DNA from: Scleromatobacter humisilvae
GTDB taxonomy: Bacteria; Pseudomonadota; Gammaproteobacteria; Burkholderiales; Burkholderiaceae_C
Direction: 5' to 3'
NCBI RefSeq assembly: GCF_023231945.1
Contig: NZ_JAJLJH010000004.1
Coordinates: 1-64,000, forward strand
DNA length: 64,000 nt
Both the position numbers and the translations under genes were made by a program. Below are positions 26,034 to 34,627 of the stretch, piece by piece; position 1 is the first letter of the stretch, and each line of letters opens with the position of its first letter. Below the pieces are notes generated by a model. It did no database searches and was not told the origin of the DNA. It saw nothing but the letters and a program-made list of their open reading frames with translations.

Positions 26034-29000
26034 CTACCGCCCGGCCGGCGCCGGCGCGGGATGCGCTGCGGATTCCTTCGACGCGGCCGCCGCCCGCATC
26101 CGGGCCTTCTCGGCCGGCGTGCGGTGGCGCCGCTTCCTCGGCGGATAGACGCCGAAGGCCGTCGCGTACATCGCGGGCAGCGCCAGCAGCGTCAGCGCCG
26201 TGGCGAGGACCAGGCCGCCCATGATGGCCACCGCCATCGGGCCCCAGAACTCGCTCTGCGACAGCGGGATCATGGCCAGCACGGCGGCCGCCGCCGTCAG
26301 CACGATGGGCCGGAAGCGCCGCACCGCCGATTCGATGATCGCGTTCCAGGCCGGCACGCCCTGGCGGCGATCCTGCTCGATCTGGTCTACCAGGATCACC
26401 GAGTTGCGGATGATCATGCCGAACAGCGCGATCACGCCCAGCAGCGCGACGAAACCGAACGGGCGGTTGAGCACCAGCAGCGCCGCGGCCGCGCCCGCGA
26501 TGCCCATCGGCCCGGTGAAGAACACCAGCAGCGCGCGCGAGAAGCTTTGCAACTGCAGCATCAGCAGCGTGAGGATGATGAACAGCGCCACCGGCAGGCC
26601 GACGACGATCGCGCCCTGCCCCTTCGACGCCTCCTCCACCGCGCCAGCAACCTGGATCTCGTAGCCCGGCGGCATCTTCTTCATCAGCGCCTTCAGCGGC
26701 CCGACCGCGATGCCCTTGCCCCACAGCTCGTCGGTGACGGTCGGCCCCTGCAGTCCCTCGACCACGTCGCCCTGCACGGTCACCGCGTAGCTGCGCTGCT
26801 CGCGCCACAGCACGCCCGGTTCCCAGCCGAGGGACAGCTTGGCGATCTGGGTCAGCGGCACGACGGTGCCATTGCTGGTGGCGACGTAGGCGCTGGCGAG
26901 GTTGGTCACCGCGTTGCGCTCGGCCAGCGGCTGGCGCAGCACGATGTCGATCAGCTGGTCGCCCTCGCGATACTGGCCGATCGTCGAGCCGGAGAACTGG
27001 GTCTGCGTGGCCTGGGCGATCGACTGCGTCGTCACGCCGAGTGCGCGCGCCTTGTCCTGGTCGATGGCCAGCCGCATCGCCAGCACGTTCTCGTTCCAGT
27101 TGTCGTTGACGCCGCGCATGTGCGGGTTGGCGCGCAGCACCGCCTTGGCCTCGTCGCCCCACTTGCGCACCTGGTCGGCGTCGGGGCCCATCACGCGGAA
27201 CTGCACCGGATAGGGCACCGGCGGCCCGTTGGGCAGCAGCTTGACGCGCGAGCGCAGCTCCGGGAACTCGGCGGCCATCAGCGCGGGCAGCTTCTTGCGC
27301 AGGCTCTCGCGCACCTTCAGGTCCACCGGCTCGACGATGGCCTCGCTGACGTTGGACTGCGGGAACACCTGGTCCAGCGGCAGGTAGAAGCGCGGCGTGC
27401 CGCTGCCGATCCACGTCGTCACCGACTTGACGCCCGTCTCCTTGAGCATGCGCGCCTCGAAGCGCTTGGCGACGGCTTCGCTCTGCTTGATCGTCGCGCC
27501 TTCGGGCAGCCAGAGGTCGACCATGATCTCGGGCCGGCTCGAGTCGGGGAAGAACTGCTGCTGCACCAGTCCCATGCCGACAAGGCCCAGCACGAAGGTG
27601 CCGAACGTGATGGCGATGGTGAGATAGCGGCGGCGCAGGCACCACGCGACCACGCCGCGGAAGCGTTCGTAGAAAGGCGAGTCGAAGCTCTCGTGCGGCT
27701 GCGCCGAGAGGCTGCCGTCCGCCTCGTGCGCCTTCATGCGGTTGTGCAGCAGGCGCGCGCCGAGGTAGGGCACGAAGTACACCGACACGCCCCACGAGAT
27801 CAGGAGCGCCGCCGAGGTCACCGCGAAGATCGCGAACGTGTATTCGCCGGTCATCGACTTGGCCAGGCCGATCGGCAGGAAACCCGCCGCCGTGATCAGC
27901 GTGCCGGTGAGCATCGGCATCGACGTCACCTCGTAGGCGAAGGTCGCGGCGCGTTCCTTCGAGTACCCCTCCTCGAGCTTGCGCACCATCATCTCGACCG
28001 CGATGATCGCGTCGTCGACCAGCAGTCCCAGCGCGATGATCAGCGAGCCGAGCGAGATCTTGTGCAGCCCGACGCCCCAGTAGTACATCGTGACGAAGGT
28101 GATCGCCAGCACCAGCGGGATCGTGATCGCCACGACCAGGCCCGGCCAGATGTCGATGCGGATCGGGTCGAAGTGCAGGCCCAGGCTGACGAAGCTCACC
28201 AGCAGCACGATCACGATGGCCAGGATCAGCGTGCTGACGAACTCGCCGACCGAGCGCGTGACCGCCTGCGGCTGATCCTGCACCTGCGACAGCTCCATGC
28301 CCACCGGCAGTTGCTTGCGCACCCCGGCCACCTGCTGCTGCAGGCCCTTGCCGAGCGCAATGATGTCGCCGCCCTTGGCCATCGAGATGCCGATCGCGAT
28401 CACCTGCTTGCCGTTGGCGCGCACCTTGACGTCCGGCGGATCGGAATAGCCGCGCTTGACGTCGGCGATGTCGCTCAGCTTGATGTTGGCGGCCTGCCCC
28501 GTCGTCGGGTTGACGACGCGGATCGGCAGCGCGCGGATCGCCTCCACCGACTGGAACGCGCCGGCCACGCGCACCTGCACGTTCTGCGTGCCGGCATCGA
28601 GCACGCCCGAGCCCTGCACGGCGTTCTGCGCGTTGAGCTGCGTGATGACCTGGTTGATGTCCACGCCCATCTCGGCCGCGCGCTTCTGCGACAGCTCGAC
28701 CCACACCTTCTGCGCCTGCACGCCGAACAGCTCGACCTTCGCGACGTCGTGCACGCGCAGCAGCTGCGAGCGGATGTCCTCGGCGCGCACGCGCAGTTCC
28801 TCGTCGCTGAAGCCGTCGGCCGACAGTGCGTAGATCGAGCCGTAGACGTCGCCGAACTCGTCGTTGAACAGCGGGCCGATCACGCCCGGCGGCAGCGTCG
28901 AGCGCATGTCGCCGATCTTCTTGCGCGCCTGGTACCAGCTGTTGGCCACCTCGTGCGGCGGCGAGTTGTCGGCCAGTTGCAGGATGGTCAGCGACTCGCC

Positions 29001-29336
29001 TGGCTTGGTGTAGCTGCGGATCTTGTCGGAGTACGGCACGTCCTGCAGCGTGCGTTCGATCTTGTCGGTGACCTGCTCGGCCACGTCCTTCGCGCTCGCG
29101 CCGGGCCAGTAGGCCTGCACGACCATCGCGCGGAACGTGAATGGCGGATCCTCGTCCTGCCCGAGCTGGAAGTAGGCGGCCGCGCCCAGCACCAGCATCA
29201 CGATCATCAGGTAGCGGGTCAGGGCGGGATGCCGCAGTGCCCAGCGAGACAGGTTGAAGGGCTGGCGCTGACGCTCGCCCTCCGGGCCGAAGGTCGACGC
29301 CAGCGCCGAGTCGAGATGCTCTTTTTCGTAGCTCAC
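26034..29336 (-). CDS. RND multidrug efflux transporter, inner-membrane permease
   Basis: An 1100-residue AcrB-superfamily proton-driven pump. It has the expected 12 membrane helices, with TM1 (LTRYLMIVMLVLGAAAYFQL), two large periplasmic loops, and in TM4 the proton-relay aspartate pair LGLLVDDAIIAVEMMVRKLEEG. The C-terminal half repeats the pattern (FGFVALLGVIALFGMIIRNSVILVDQIEQ). It is more like the VexF/YegN-type divergent HAE group than AcrB itself. The GTG start at 29336 follows GAGG and lies 7 nt after the stop of the adaptor gene. No outer-membrane channel gene is adjacent, so it probably borrows a TolC-type protein encoded elsewhere. Confidence 0.93.
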   Translation of the reverse strand: MSYEKEHLDSALASTFGPEGERQRQPFNLSRWALRHPALTRYLMIVMLVLGAAAYFQLGQDEDPPFTFRAMVVQAYWPGASAKDVAEQVTDKIERTLQDVPYSDKIRSYTKPGESLTILQLADNSPPHEVANSWYQARKKIGDMRSTLPPGVIGPLFNDEFGDVYGSIYALSADGFSDEELRVRAEDIRSQLLRVHDVAKVELFGVQAQKVWVELSQKRAAEMGVDINQVITQLNAQNAVQGSGVLDAGTQNVQVRVAGAFQSVEAIRALPIRVVNPTTGQAANIKLSDIADVKRGYSDPPDVKVRANGKQVIAIGISMAKGGDIIALGKGLQQQVAGVRKQLPVGMELSQVQDQPQAVTRSVGEFVSTLILAIVIVLLVSFVSLGLHFDPIRIDIWPGLVVAITIPLVLAITFVTMYYWGVGLHKISLGSLIIALGLLVDDAIIAVEMMVRKLEEGYSKERAATFAYEVTSMPMLTGTLITAAGFLPIGLAKSMTGEYTFAIFAVTSAALLISWGVSVYFVPYLGARLLHNRMKAHEADGSLSAQPHESFDSPFYERFRGVVAWCLRRRYLTIAITFGTFVLGLVGMGLVQQQFFPDSSRPEIMVDLWLPEGATIKQSEAVAKRFEARMLKETGVKSVTTWIGSGTPRFYLPLDQVFPQSNVSEAIVEPVDLKVRESLRKKLPALMAAEFPELRSRVKLLPNGPPVPYPVQFRVMGPDADQVRKWGDEAKAVLRANPHMRGVNDNWNENVLAMRLAIDQDKARALGVTTQSIAQATQTQFSGSTIGQYREGDQLIDIVLRQPLAERNAVTNLASAYVATSNGTVVPLTQIAKLSLGWEPGVLWREQRSYAVTVQGDVVEGLQGPTVTDELWGKGIAVGPLKALMKKMPPGYEIQVAGAVEEASKGQGAIVVGLPVALFIILTLLMLQLQSFSRALLVFFTGPMGIAGAAAALLVLNRPFGFVALLGVIALFGMIIRNSVILVDQIEQDRRQGVPAWNAIIESAVRRFRPIVLTAAAAVLAMIPLSQSEFWGPMAVAIMGGLVLATALTLLALPAMYATAFGVYPPRKRRHRTPAEKARMRAAAASKESAAHPAPAPAGR

Positions 29337-29343
29337 GGGCGCC

Positions 29344-30495
29344 TCAACGCTTCGTCGGTTCGACGTAGACGGTCACCTGCTGGCCCGGCGTGAGCACGTG
29401 CGCGCCCGCGGTCACCACGGTGTCGCCCGGCTTCAGCCCGCCGTCCAGGACGAGGTTGTCGCCCTCGGGGCGCAGCACGACGACCGGCTGCTCGTGCACG
29501 GTCATCGTCGCCTTGTCCAGCACCCAGACGTAGCTCTGGTTGCCCTGTCCGGCCACGGCCTGCAGCGGCAGGCGCAGCTTGCCGTCGGCGGGCGCGAGCT
29601 GGACATGCACCGTCGCGGTCTGCCCCAGTTCGGCGGCGCCGTCGGGCACGTCCGCCTTGACCTGGAACGTGCGCGACGCCGGGTCAGCGGCCGCAGCCAC
29701 CTCGCGGATGGTCGCGGCGATCGGCGTCGTGCCGCCCCACAGCGTCACGCTGACGCCGCTCGCCTGCCCCTGCAGGCTGCGGAAGATCGGCAACTGGTCC
29801 TCGGGCACGGCGAACACGACGTCGCGCGGGCCGTCGTGCGCCAGGCTCACCACGGGCGTGCCGGAGCCGACCACGGCGCCGACGTCGGCGTAGACCGCGG
29901 TGATGACGCCCGGGGCGTCGGCCGTGAGCGCCGCGTACGCGGCCTGGTTGGTCTGCATGCCGGCCTGCGCGCGGGCCTGGTCGAGCTGTGCCTTGGCGGC
30001 CTCCAGCCCGCTGTTGCGCCGCTCGAGGTCGGCCGCGCTGATGAAGCCCTGGGCGCGCAGGTCCTGGTACCGCTTGTAGTCGATCGCGGTCTGGTCGTAG
30101 TTGACCTGGGCCGCGGCGAGAGCCGCCTTGGCCGCGTCCTGGCCGTAGCGCAGGTCGGATGGATCGACCTGCGCCAGCGACTGGCCGGTGGTGACGCGGT
30201 CGCCGAGGTTGACCGGCCGCCGCGTGATCTTGCCGCCGACGCGGAAGGCCAGGCGCGACTCGATGCGCGCGTGCACCTCGGCGGCGTAGTCGCGCGTGGT
30301 GGCGCCGGAAAGCTGGCCGACGGTCACCGTGCGCACGGCGCGCACGGGCTCCGTCGCGTCCGGCTTCTTGCCACAGGCCACCAGGACCAGGCTGGCGACG
30401 AGCGACAGGCTCAGCGGCAGCGTCGCCAGCAAACGTGCCGTGCGAGTCGCCCGGCGGCGATTCGTGGAAGAGGGATGCGGACGGGACATGCTCAT
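29344..30495 (-). CDS. RND efflux periplasmic adaptor (lipoprotein)
   Basis: A 383-residue membrane-fusion protein linking the RND permease to an outer-membrane channel. The N-terminus has a lipoprotein signal ending LVACGKK (lipobox Cys). The body shows the lipoyl halves (FRVGGKITRRPVNLGDRVTTGQSLAQVD and ALTADAPGVITAVYADVGAVVGSGTPVVSL), a coiled-coil hairpin (LAAAQVNYDQ...LDQARAQAG) and the beta-barrel region. The ATG at 30495 is chosen as the first codon downstream of the palindromic operator; ATG 30489 is also possible. The frame extends 33 codons further up through the operator, which is unlikely to be coding. Confidence 0.9.
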   Translation of the reverse strand: MSMSRPHPSSTNRRRATRTARLLATLPLSLSLVASLVLVACGKKPDATEPVRAVRTVTVGQLSGATTRDYAAEVHARIESRLAFRVGGKITRRPVNLGDRVTTGQSLAQVDPSDLRYGQDAAKAALAAAQVNYDQTAIDYKRYQDLRAQGFISAADLERRNSGLEAAKAQLDQARAQAGMQTNQAAYAALTADAPGVITAVYADVGAVVGSGTPVVSLAHDGPRDVVFAVPEDQLPIFRSLQGQASGVSVTLWGGTTPIAATIREVAAAADPASRTFQVKADVPDGAAELGQTATVHVQLAPADGKLRLPLQAVAGQGNQSYVWVLDKATMTVHEQPVVVLRPEGDNLVLDGGLKPGDTVVTAGAHVLTPGQQVTVYVEPTKR

Positions 30496-30511
30496 GGTGT
30501 TGTTCGTAGTT

Positions 30512-30525
30512 ACTGACCGGTCAGT
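30512..30525. promoter_or_regulatory. TetR-type operator before the RND efflux operon
   Basis: ACTGACCGGTCAGT is a perfect 14-bp palindrome 16 bp upstream of the adaptor start, within an AT-richer patch. Sites of this form (TGACnnnnGTCA cores) are typical of TetR/AcrR-family repressors of RND pumps. No regulator gene is adjacent. Confidence 0.7.
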
Positions 30526-30663
30526 CATTAATGTACGAACACTCGTCCGGCTCGTCAATGCGCTTTCACGGTCGACTTGGGGGCTACCCGGCAATGCGGC
30601 GGATCATGACGCATTCATCGCCGCGCCGCCATCCTCATCCGCGACGGGCACAATCCGCCGCTT

Positions 30664-31515
30664 GTGAGCGTCGAACACTACGAAAACTTCCCCGTCGCCT
30701 CGTGGCTGTGCCCGCCCGGGCTGCGCCCCGCCGTGCGCGCCATCTACTGGTTCGCCCGCACGGCCGACGACATCGCCGACGAAGGCGACGCCTCCGCCGC
30801 GGCGCGCCAGGCGATGCTGGCCGACTATCGCGACGACCTGATGAAGGCCGCCGCCGGCCAGGCCGGCTCGGGACGCTGGCCCGGCGTGTTCGATCCACTC
30901 GCGCGCGTCATCGCGGCGTACCGCTTGCCGCTGCCGCTGCTCGCCGCGCTGCTCGGCGCCTTCGAGGAGGACACCCGCCACGCCGGCTACGCCGACCGCG
31001 CGGCGCTGCTGCAGTATTGCAGCCGCTCGGCCAACCCGATCGGCCGCCTGCTGCTGCATCTGCACGGCCTCGACGACCCCGCGCTGCTGCGCCGGAGCGA
31101 CGCGGTCTGTTCCGCGCTGCAGCTGATCAACTTCTGGCAGGACCTGAGCGTCGACGTGCCGCGCGGGCGCGACTACGTTCCCCGCAGCGACGCCGCGGCG
31201 CACGCCACGACGCCCGCCGACTGCCTGCGCGCCCCGCACGCGGACGCATCACGTGCGCTCGTGCGCGCGCTGTGCGCGTGGGCGCGCGAGCTGATGCTCG
31301 AAGGCGCGCCCATCGCGCTGGCCGTCCCGGGCCGCGTCGGCTGGGAGCTGCGCTTCGTCGTCCAGGGCGGGCTGAGAATTCTTGCGAAAATCGAGGCCAT
31401 GAACTTCGCGAGCTTTGCCCGCCGTCCCCGACTCCATGCCGCCGATCACCTCCTGATCGGCGTCCGCGCGCTGACGATGCGCCCTTCCCTTCCCAAGCAG
31501 ACGCGCATCGCATGA
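30664..31515 (+). CDS. hpnC: Squalene synthase component HpnC
   Basis: A 283-residue trans-prenyltransferase of the phytoene/squalene synthase fold. In the three-enzyme bacterial route, HpnD makes presqualene diphosphate from two farnesyl diphosphates, HpnC converts it to hydroxysqualene and HpnE reduces that to squalene. The first Asp-rich motif is RTADDIADEGD and the second NFWQDLSVDVPRGRDYVP, both for Mg-diphosphate binding. The GTG start (SVEHYENFPVASWL) matches the family N-terminus. Its stop overlaps the hpnD ATG (ATGA), and order and coupling with hpnD and hpnE secure the assignment. Confidence 0.92.
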   Translation: MSVEHYENFPVASWLCPPGLRPAVRAIYWFARTADDIADEGDASAAARQAMLADYRDDLMKAAAGQAGSGRWPGVFDPLARVIAAYRLPLPLLAALLGAFEEDTRHAGYADRAALLQYCSRSANPIGRLLLHLHGLDDPALLRRSDAVCSALQLINFWQDLSVDVPRGRDYVPRSDAAAHATTPADCLRAPHADASRALVRALCAWARELMLEGAPIALAVPGRVGWELRFVVQGGLRILAKIEAMNFASFARRPRLHAADHLLIGVRALTMRPSLPKQTRIA

Positions 31516-32360
31516 CGCCAGAACAATACGTCCAGGACAAGGCGCAGAAGAGCGGCTCGTCGTTCTACTACGCCTTCATGTTCCTGCCGCCCGCGCGCCG
31601 CCAGGCGATGACGGCGTTCTACGCGTTCTGCCGCGAGGTCGACGACGTCGCCGACGAGGTGACCGACCCCGGCGTCGCCGCCACCAAGCTCGATTGGTGG
31701 CGCCGCGAGGTCGACGCATCGTTCGCCGGCAACCCGACGCACCCCGTGATGAAGGCGCTGATGCCGCACGTGGGCACCTACGGCGTACGCGTCGACCACC
31801 TGCACGCGGTGATCCAGGGCTGCCAGACCGACCTCGAGCAGACGCGCTTCCTCGACTACCCCGGCCTGCAGCGCTATTGCCACCTGGTGGCCGGCATCGT
31901 CGGCGAGGTGGCCAGCAACATCATGGGCCGGACGCAGGCGCAGACGGTGACGTTCGCGCACCGGCTGGGCCTCGCGATGCAGCTCACCAACATCATCCGC
32001 GACGTCGGCGACGACGCGCGCCGCGGCCGCATCTACCTGCCGATCTCGGAGCTGCAGCAGTTCGACGTCAAGGCCGCCGAGATCCTCAAGCGCGACGCGC
32101 CCTGGGGCTACAGCGACCGCTTCACCGCGTTGATGCAGTTCCAGGCCGAGCGCGCGCATCGCCTCTACGACGAGGCGCTCGCGCTGCTGCCGCCCGAGGA
32201 TCGCAACGCGCAGAGGCCCGCGCTGATGGTGGGCAACATCTATCGCCGCCTGCTGCGCGAGGTCGAGGCCGGCGGCTTCCAGGTGCTGCACCAGCGCATC
32301 TCGCTGACGCCGCTGCGCAAGCTGTGGATCGCGTGCCAGACGCAGTGGCGCGGCCGCTGA
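31512..32360 (+). CDS. hpnD: Presqualene diphosphate synthase HpnD
   Basis: A 282-residue prenyltransferase condensing two farnesyl diphosphates to presqualene diphosphate. The motifs FCREVDDVADEVTD (first Asp-rich) and NIIRDVGDDARRGRIYLP (second Asp-rich) are complete, and the start MTPEQYVQDKAQKSGSSFYYAF is typical of HpnD. The ATG overlaps the hpnC stop by 4 nt, so translation is coupled. The gene ends 7 nt before hpnE. It leads to hopanoids or other squalene products; squalene-hopene cyclase is not in the window. Confidence 0.94.
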   Translation: MTPEQYVQDKAQKSGSSFYYAFMFLPPARRQAMTAFYAFCREVDDVADEVTDPGVAATKLDWWRREVDASFAGNPTHPVMKALMPHVGTYGVRVDHLHAVIQGCQTDLEQTRFLDYPGLQRYCHLVAGIVGEVASNIMGRTQAQTVTFAHRLGLAMQLTNIIRDVGDDARRGRIYLPISELQQFDVKAAEILKRDAPWGYSDRFTALMQFQAERAHRLYDEALALLPPEDRNAQRPALMVGNIYRRLLREVEAGGFQVLHQRISLTPLRKLWIACQTQWRGR

Positions 32361-32367
32361 CCGCTCC

Positions 32368-33645
32368 GTGAGAGTCGCAGTCGTCGGCGCGGGCTGGGCT
32401 GGCCTCGCCGCCGCGGTGCGTGCCACGCAGGCCGGCCACGACGTCACCGTCTTCGAGACCGCCGGCATGCCCGGCGGACGCGCGCGGTCCGACGACGATT
32501 CCGACGCCGCCACCGACAACGGCCAGCACATCCTGCTTGGCGGCTACGCGCGCACGCTGGCGTTGATGCGCGAGGTCGGCGTCGATGTCGAGCGCGCGCT
32601 GCTGCGCGTGCCGCTGAGCGTCACGTATGCGGACGGCGGAGGCTTCGCGCTATCACGCTCGGGGCCCCGCCTGCTCGCGGCGGCTGGCGCGCTGGCCGGC
32701 GCGCGCGGCTTCGGCATTGTCGACAAGCTGTCGGCCGTCGCGATGTCGCTCGCGTGGCGACTGCGCGGCTTCCGTTGCCCGCCGTCGATGACCGTCGACG
32801 AGTTGCTGCGCCACGCGCCGACCGCCCGCGTGCACCGCCGCCTGATCGAGCCGCTGTGCGTCGCCGCGCTGAACACGCCGTCGGCCGAGGCGAGCGCCGA
32901 GGTCTTTCTCGCCGTCATGCGCGACAGCCTGTTCGGCGCGCGCGACGCTTCCGACCTGCTGCTGCCGCAACGTCCGCTGGCGCAACTGCTGCCGTTGCCG
33001 GCGCTCGCGTGGCTGCGCGCGCGCGGCGCCGACGTGCGGCTGCGCACGCGTGTCGACGCCCTCGAGCGCGTCGAGCATCGGTGGCGTGTCGGGTCCGACG
33101 ATCTCTTCGATGAGGCGATCCTCGCGACACCCGCGCCGGAAGCCGCGCGCCTGACGCAGACGCTCGCGCCCGCATGGTCGGCCACGGCGGCCGCGCTCGC
33201 GCACGAGCCCATCGTCACGATCGCGTTGACCGCGCCCAAGCGGCCTTGGCCCGCGGCCATGCTGGCCCTCCATAGCGACGACACGAGCGCGCCGGCGCAG
33301 TTCGCGTTCAAGCTCGGCGAACAGCCGGCCGACGTCGATCGCGTGACGCTGGTCGTCAGCGCCGCCGGCCGTTGGCTGCAGCGCGGCAGCGACGCCGTGG
33401 CGGCGGCGGCCGTCCTGCAATACCGGCAGGCGTTCGCGATCCGCGACGACGAAGCGGTCGACGTGGCGAGCGTCCGCGCCGACAAGCGGGCCACGTTCCG
33501 CTGCACGGCCGGCGTCGTCCGGCCGGCGATGGCCATCCTGCCCGGCCTGCGCGCCGCCGCCGACCATGTGGCGGGGCCCTATCCGGCCACGCTCGAGTCG
33601 GCGGTCATGGCGGGCGAAACCGCGGCCGCCGCGTTGGGCGGCTAG
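32368..33645 (+). CDS. hpnE: Hydroxysqualene dehydroxylase HpnE
   Basis: A 425-residue FAD-dependent amine-oxidase-like enzyme completing squalene synthesis by reducing hydroxysqualene. The N-terminal dinucleotide-binding fingerprint VAVVGAGWAGLAAAVRATQAGHDVTVFE is followed by the GGRARS segment and DNGQHILLGGY, and the C-terminal FAD contact region is GPYPATLESAVMAGETAAAAL. The start is a GTG 7 nt after hpnD. The position at the end of hpnCDE makes HpnE far more likely than a carotenoid desaturase. Confidence 0.92.
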   Translation: MRVAVVGAGWAGLAAAVRATQAGHDVTVFETAGMPGGRARSDDDSDAATDNGQHILLGGYARTLALMREVGVDVERALLRVPLSVTYADGGGFALSRSGPRLLAAAGALAGARGFGIVDKLSAVAMSLAWRLRGFRCPPSMTVDELLRHAPTARVHRRLIEPLCVAALNTPSAEASAEVFLAVMRDSLFGARDASDLLLPQRPLAQLLPLPALAWLRARGADVRLRTRVDALERVEHRWRVGSDDLFDEAILATPAPEAARLTQTLAPAWSATAAALAHEPIVTIALTAPKRPWPAAMLALHSDDTSAPAQFAFKLGEQPADVDRVTLVVSAAGRWLQRGSDAVAAAAVLQYRQAFAIRDDEAVDVASVRADKRATFRCTAGVVRPAMAILPGLRAAADHVAGPYPATLESAVMAGETAAAALGG

Positions 33646-33725
33646 AGCGGTCAATCGGCAGATCGCAGCGTGGTTTCGGGTTTCACCATGCGAGAATGGA
33701 GACCCCACAGCCCCAGGCCGACCCC

Positions 33726-34499
33726 ATGTCCAAGTCAGACGGCTCCGGACCCACGATCCAGGTCCTCGCACGCGCCTACGCGCTGCTCGATGTGCTGGCC
33801 GCCCACACCGACCCCGTGCCGCTGAAGGAGCTCAGCGCCCGCACCGGGCTGCATCCGTCGACGGCGCATCGCATCCTCAACGACCTGGCCGAGGGCCGCT
33901 TCGTCGAGCGGCCGGAGGCCGGCAGCTACCGCCTGGGCATGCGCCTGCTGGAGCTCGGCAACCTGGTCAAGGCGCGGCTGGACGTGCGCGAGGCCGCCAT
34001 CGGCCCGATGCGCGAGCTGCACAAGATCACGCACCAGCCCGTCAACCTGTCGGTGCGCCAGGGCGACGAGATCGTCTACATCGAACGCACCTACAGCGAG
34101 CGCTCGGGCATGCAGGTCGTGCGCGCCGTCGGCGGGCGCGCGCCGCTGCACCTCACCTCGGTGGGCAAGCTGTTCCTCGCCAACGACGAGCCCCAGCGCG
34201 TGCGCGCGTACGCGACGCGCACGGGCCTGACCGGCCACACGCGCAACAGCCTCACCGACCTGGCCGTGCTGGAGCGCGACCTCGAGAAAATCCGCAAGAC
34301 CGCGATCTCGCGCGACGACGAGGAGCTCGAACTCGGCGTGCGCTGCATGGCCGCGGGCATCTACGACGACCAGGGGCGGCTCGTTGCCGGGCTGTCGGTC
34401 TCGGCGCCGGCCGATCGGCTGGAGGAGTCGTGGCTGGATCGGGTCAAGGAAACCGCGGCGCGGATCTCTGCGGCACTGGGGCACGCCATCCCGACCTGA
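33726..34499 (+). CDS. IclR family transcriptional regulator
   Basis: A 257-residue regulator with an N-terminal winged helix (QVLARAYALLDVLAAHTDPVPLKELSARTGLHPSTAHRILNDLAEGRFVER) and a C-terminal GAF-like effector domain (GGRAPLHLTSVGKLFLA and the ELGVRCMAAGIYDDQGRLVAGLSVSAP signature). An in-frame ATG at 33696 would add 10 residues; neither start has a strong ribosome site. The target is unknown: it is adjacent to hpnE on the same strand but separated by 80 nt and by function. Confidence 0.9.
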   Translation: MSKSDGSGPTIQVLARAYALLDVLAAHTDPVPLKELSARTGLHPSTAHRILNDLAEGRFVERPEAGSYRLGMRLLELGNLVKARLDVREAAIGPMRELHKITHQPVNLSVRQGDEIVYIERTYSERSGMQVVRAVGGRAPLHLTSVGKLFLANDEPQRVRAYATRTGLTGHTRNSLTDLAVLERDLEKIRKTAISRDDEELELGVRCMAAGIYDDQGRLVAGLSVSAPADRLEESWLDRVKETAARISAALGHAIPT

Positions 34500-34570
34500 A
34501 GGTTACGCCTCGCCCCGCGGTCATCCTGCGACTGCGCGCAGGACGGCACGGGCTTCGCCCGCGTCAATTG

Positions 34571-34606
34571 AAAGGGCCGGCAGCTCGCGCCACCGGCCCT
34601 TTTCCC
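34571..34606. terminator. Bidirectional terminator between the iclR-like and pbpG-like genes
   Basis: Stem AAAGGGCCGG/CCGGCCCTTT (34571-34580, 34593-34602) with a 12-nt loop. T-runs on both strands suit it to both convergent genes. Confidence 0.7.
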
Positions 34607-34627
34607 ATCGCGTTGTTGTTCGTGCGA

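Noticed and set aside
32368-33645. Phytoene desaturase / carotenoid cluster reading of the hpnCDE genes
   Set aside because: Two different synthase-fold genes followed by one FAD enzyme is the hpnCDE squalene arrangement; no carotenoid cyclase, hydroxylase or crtE is present.
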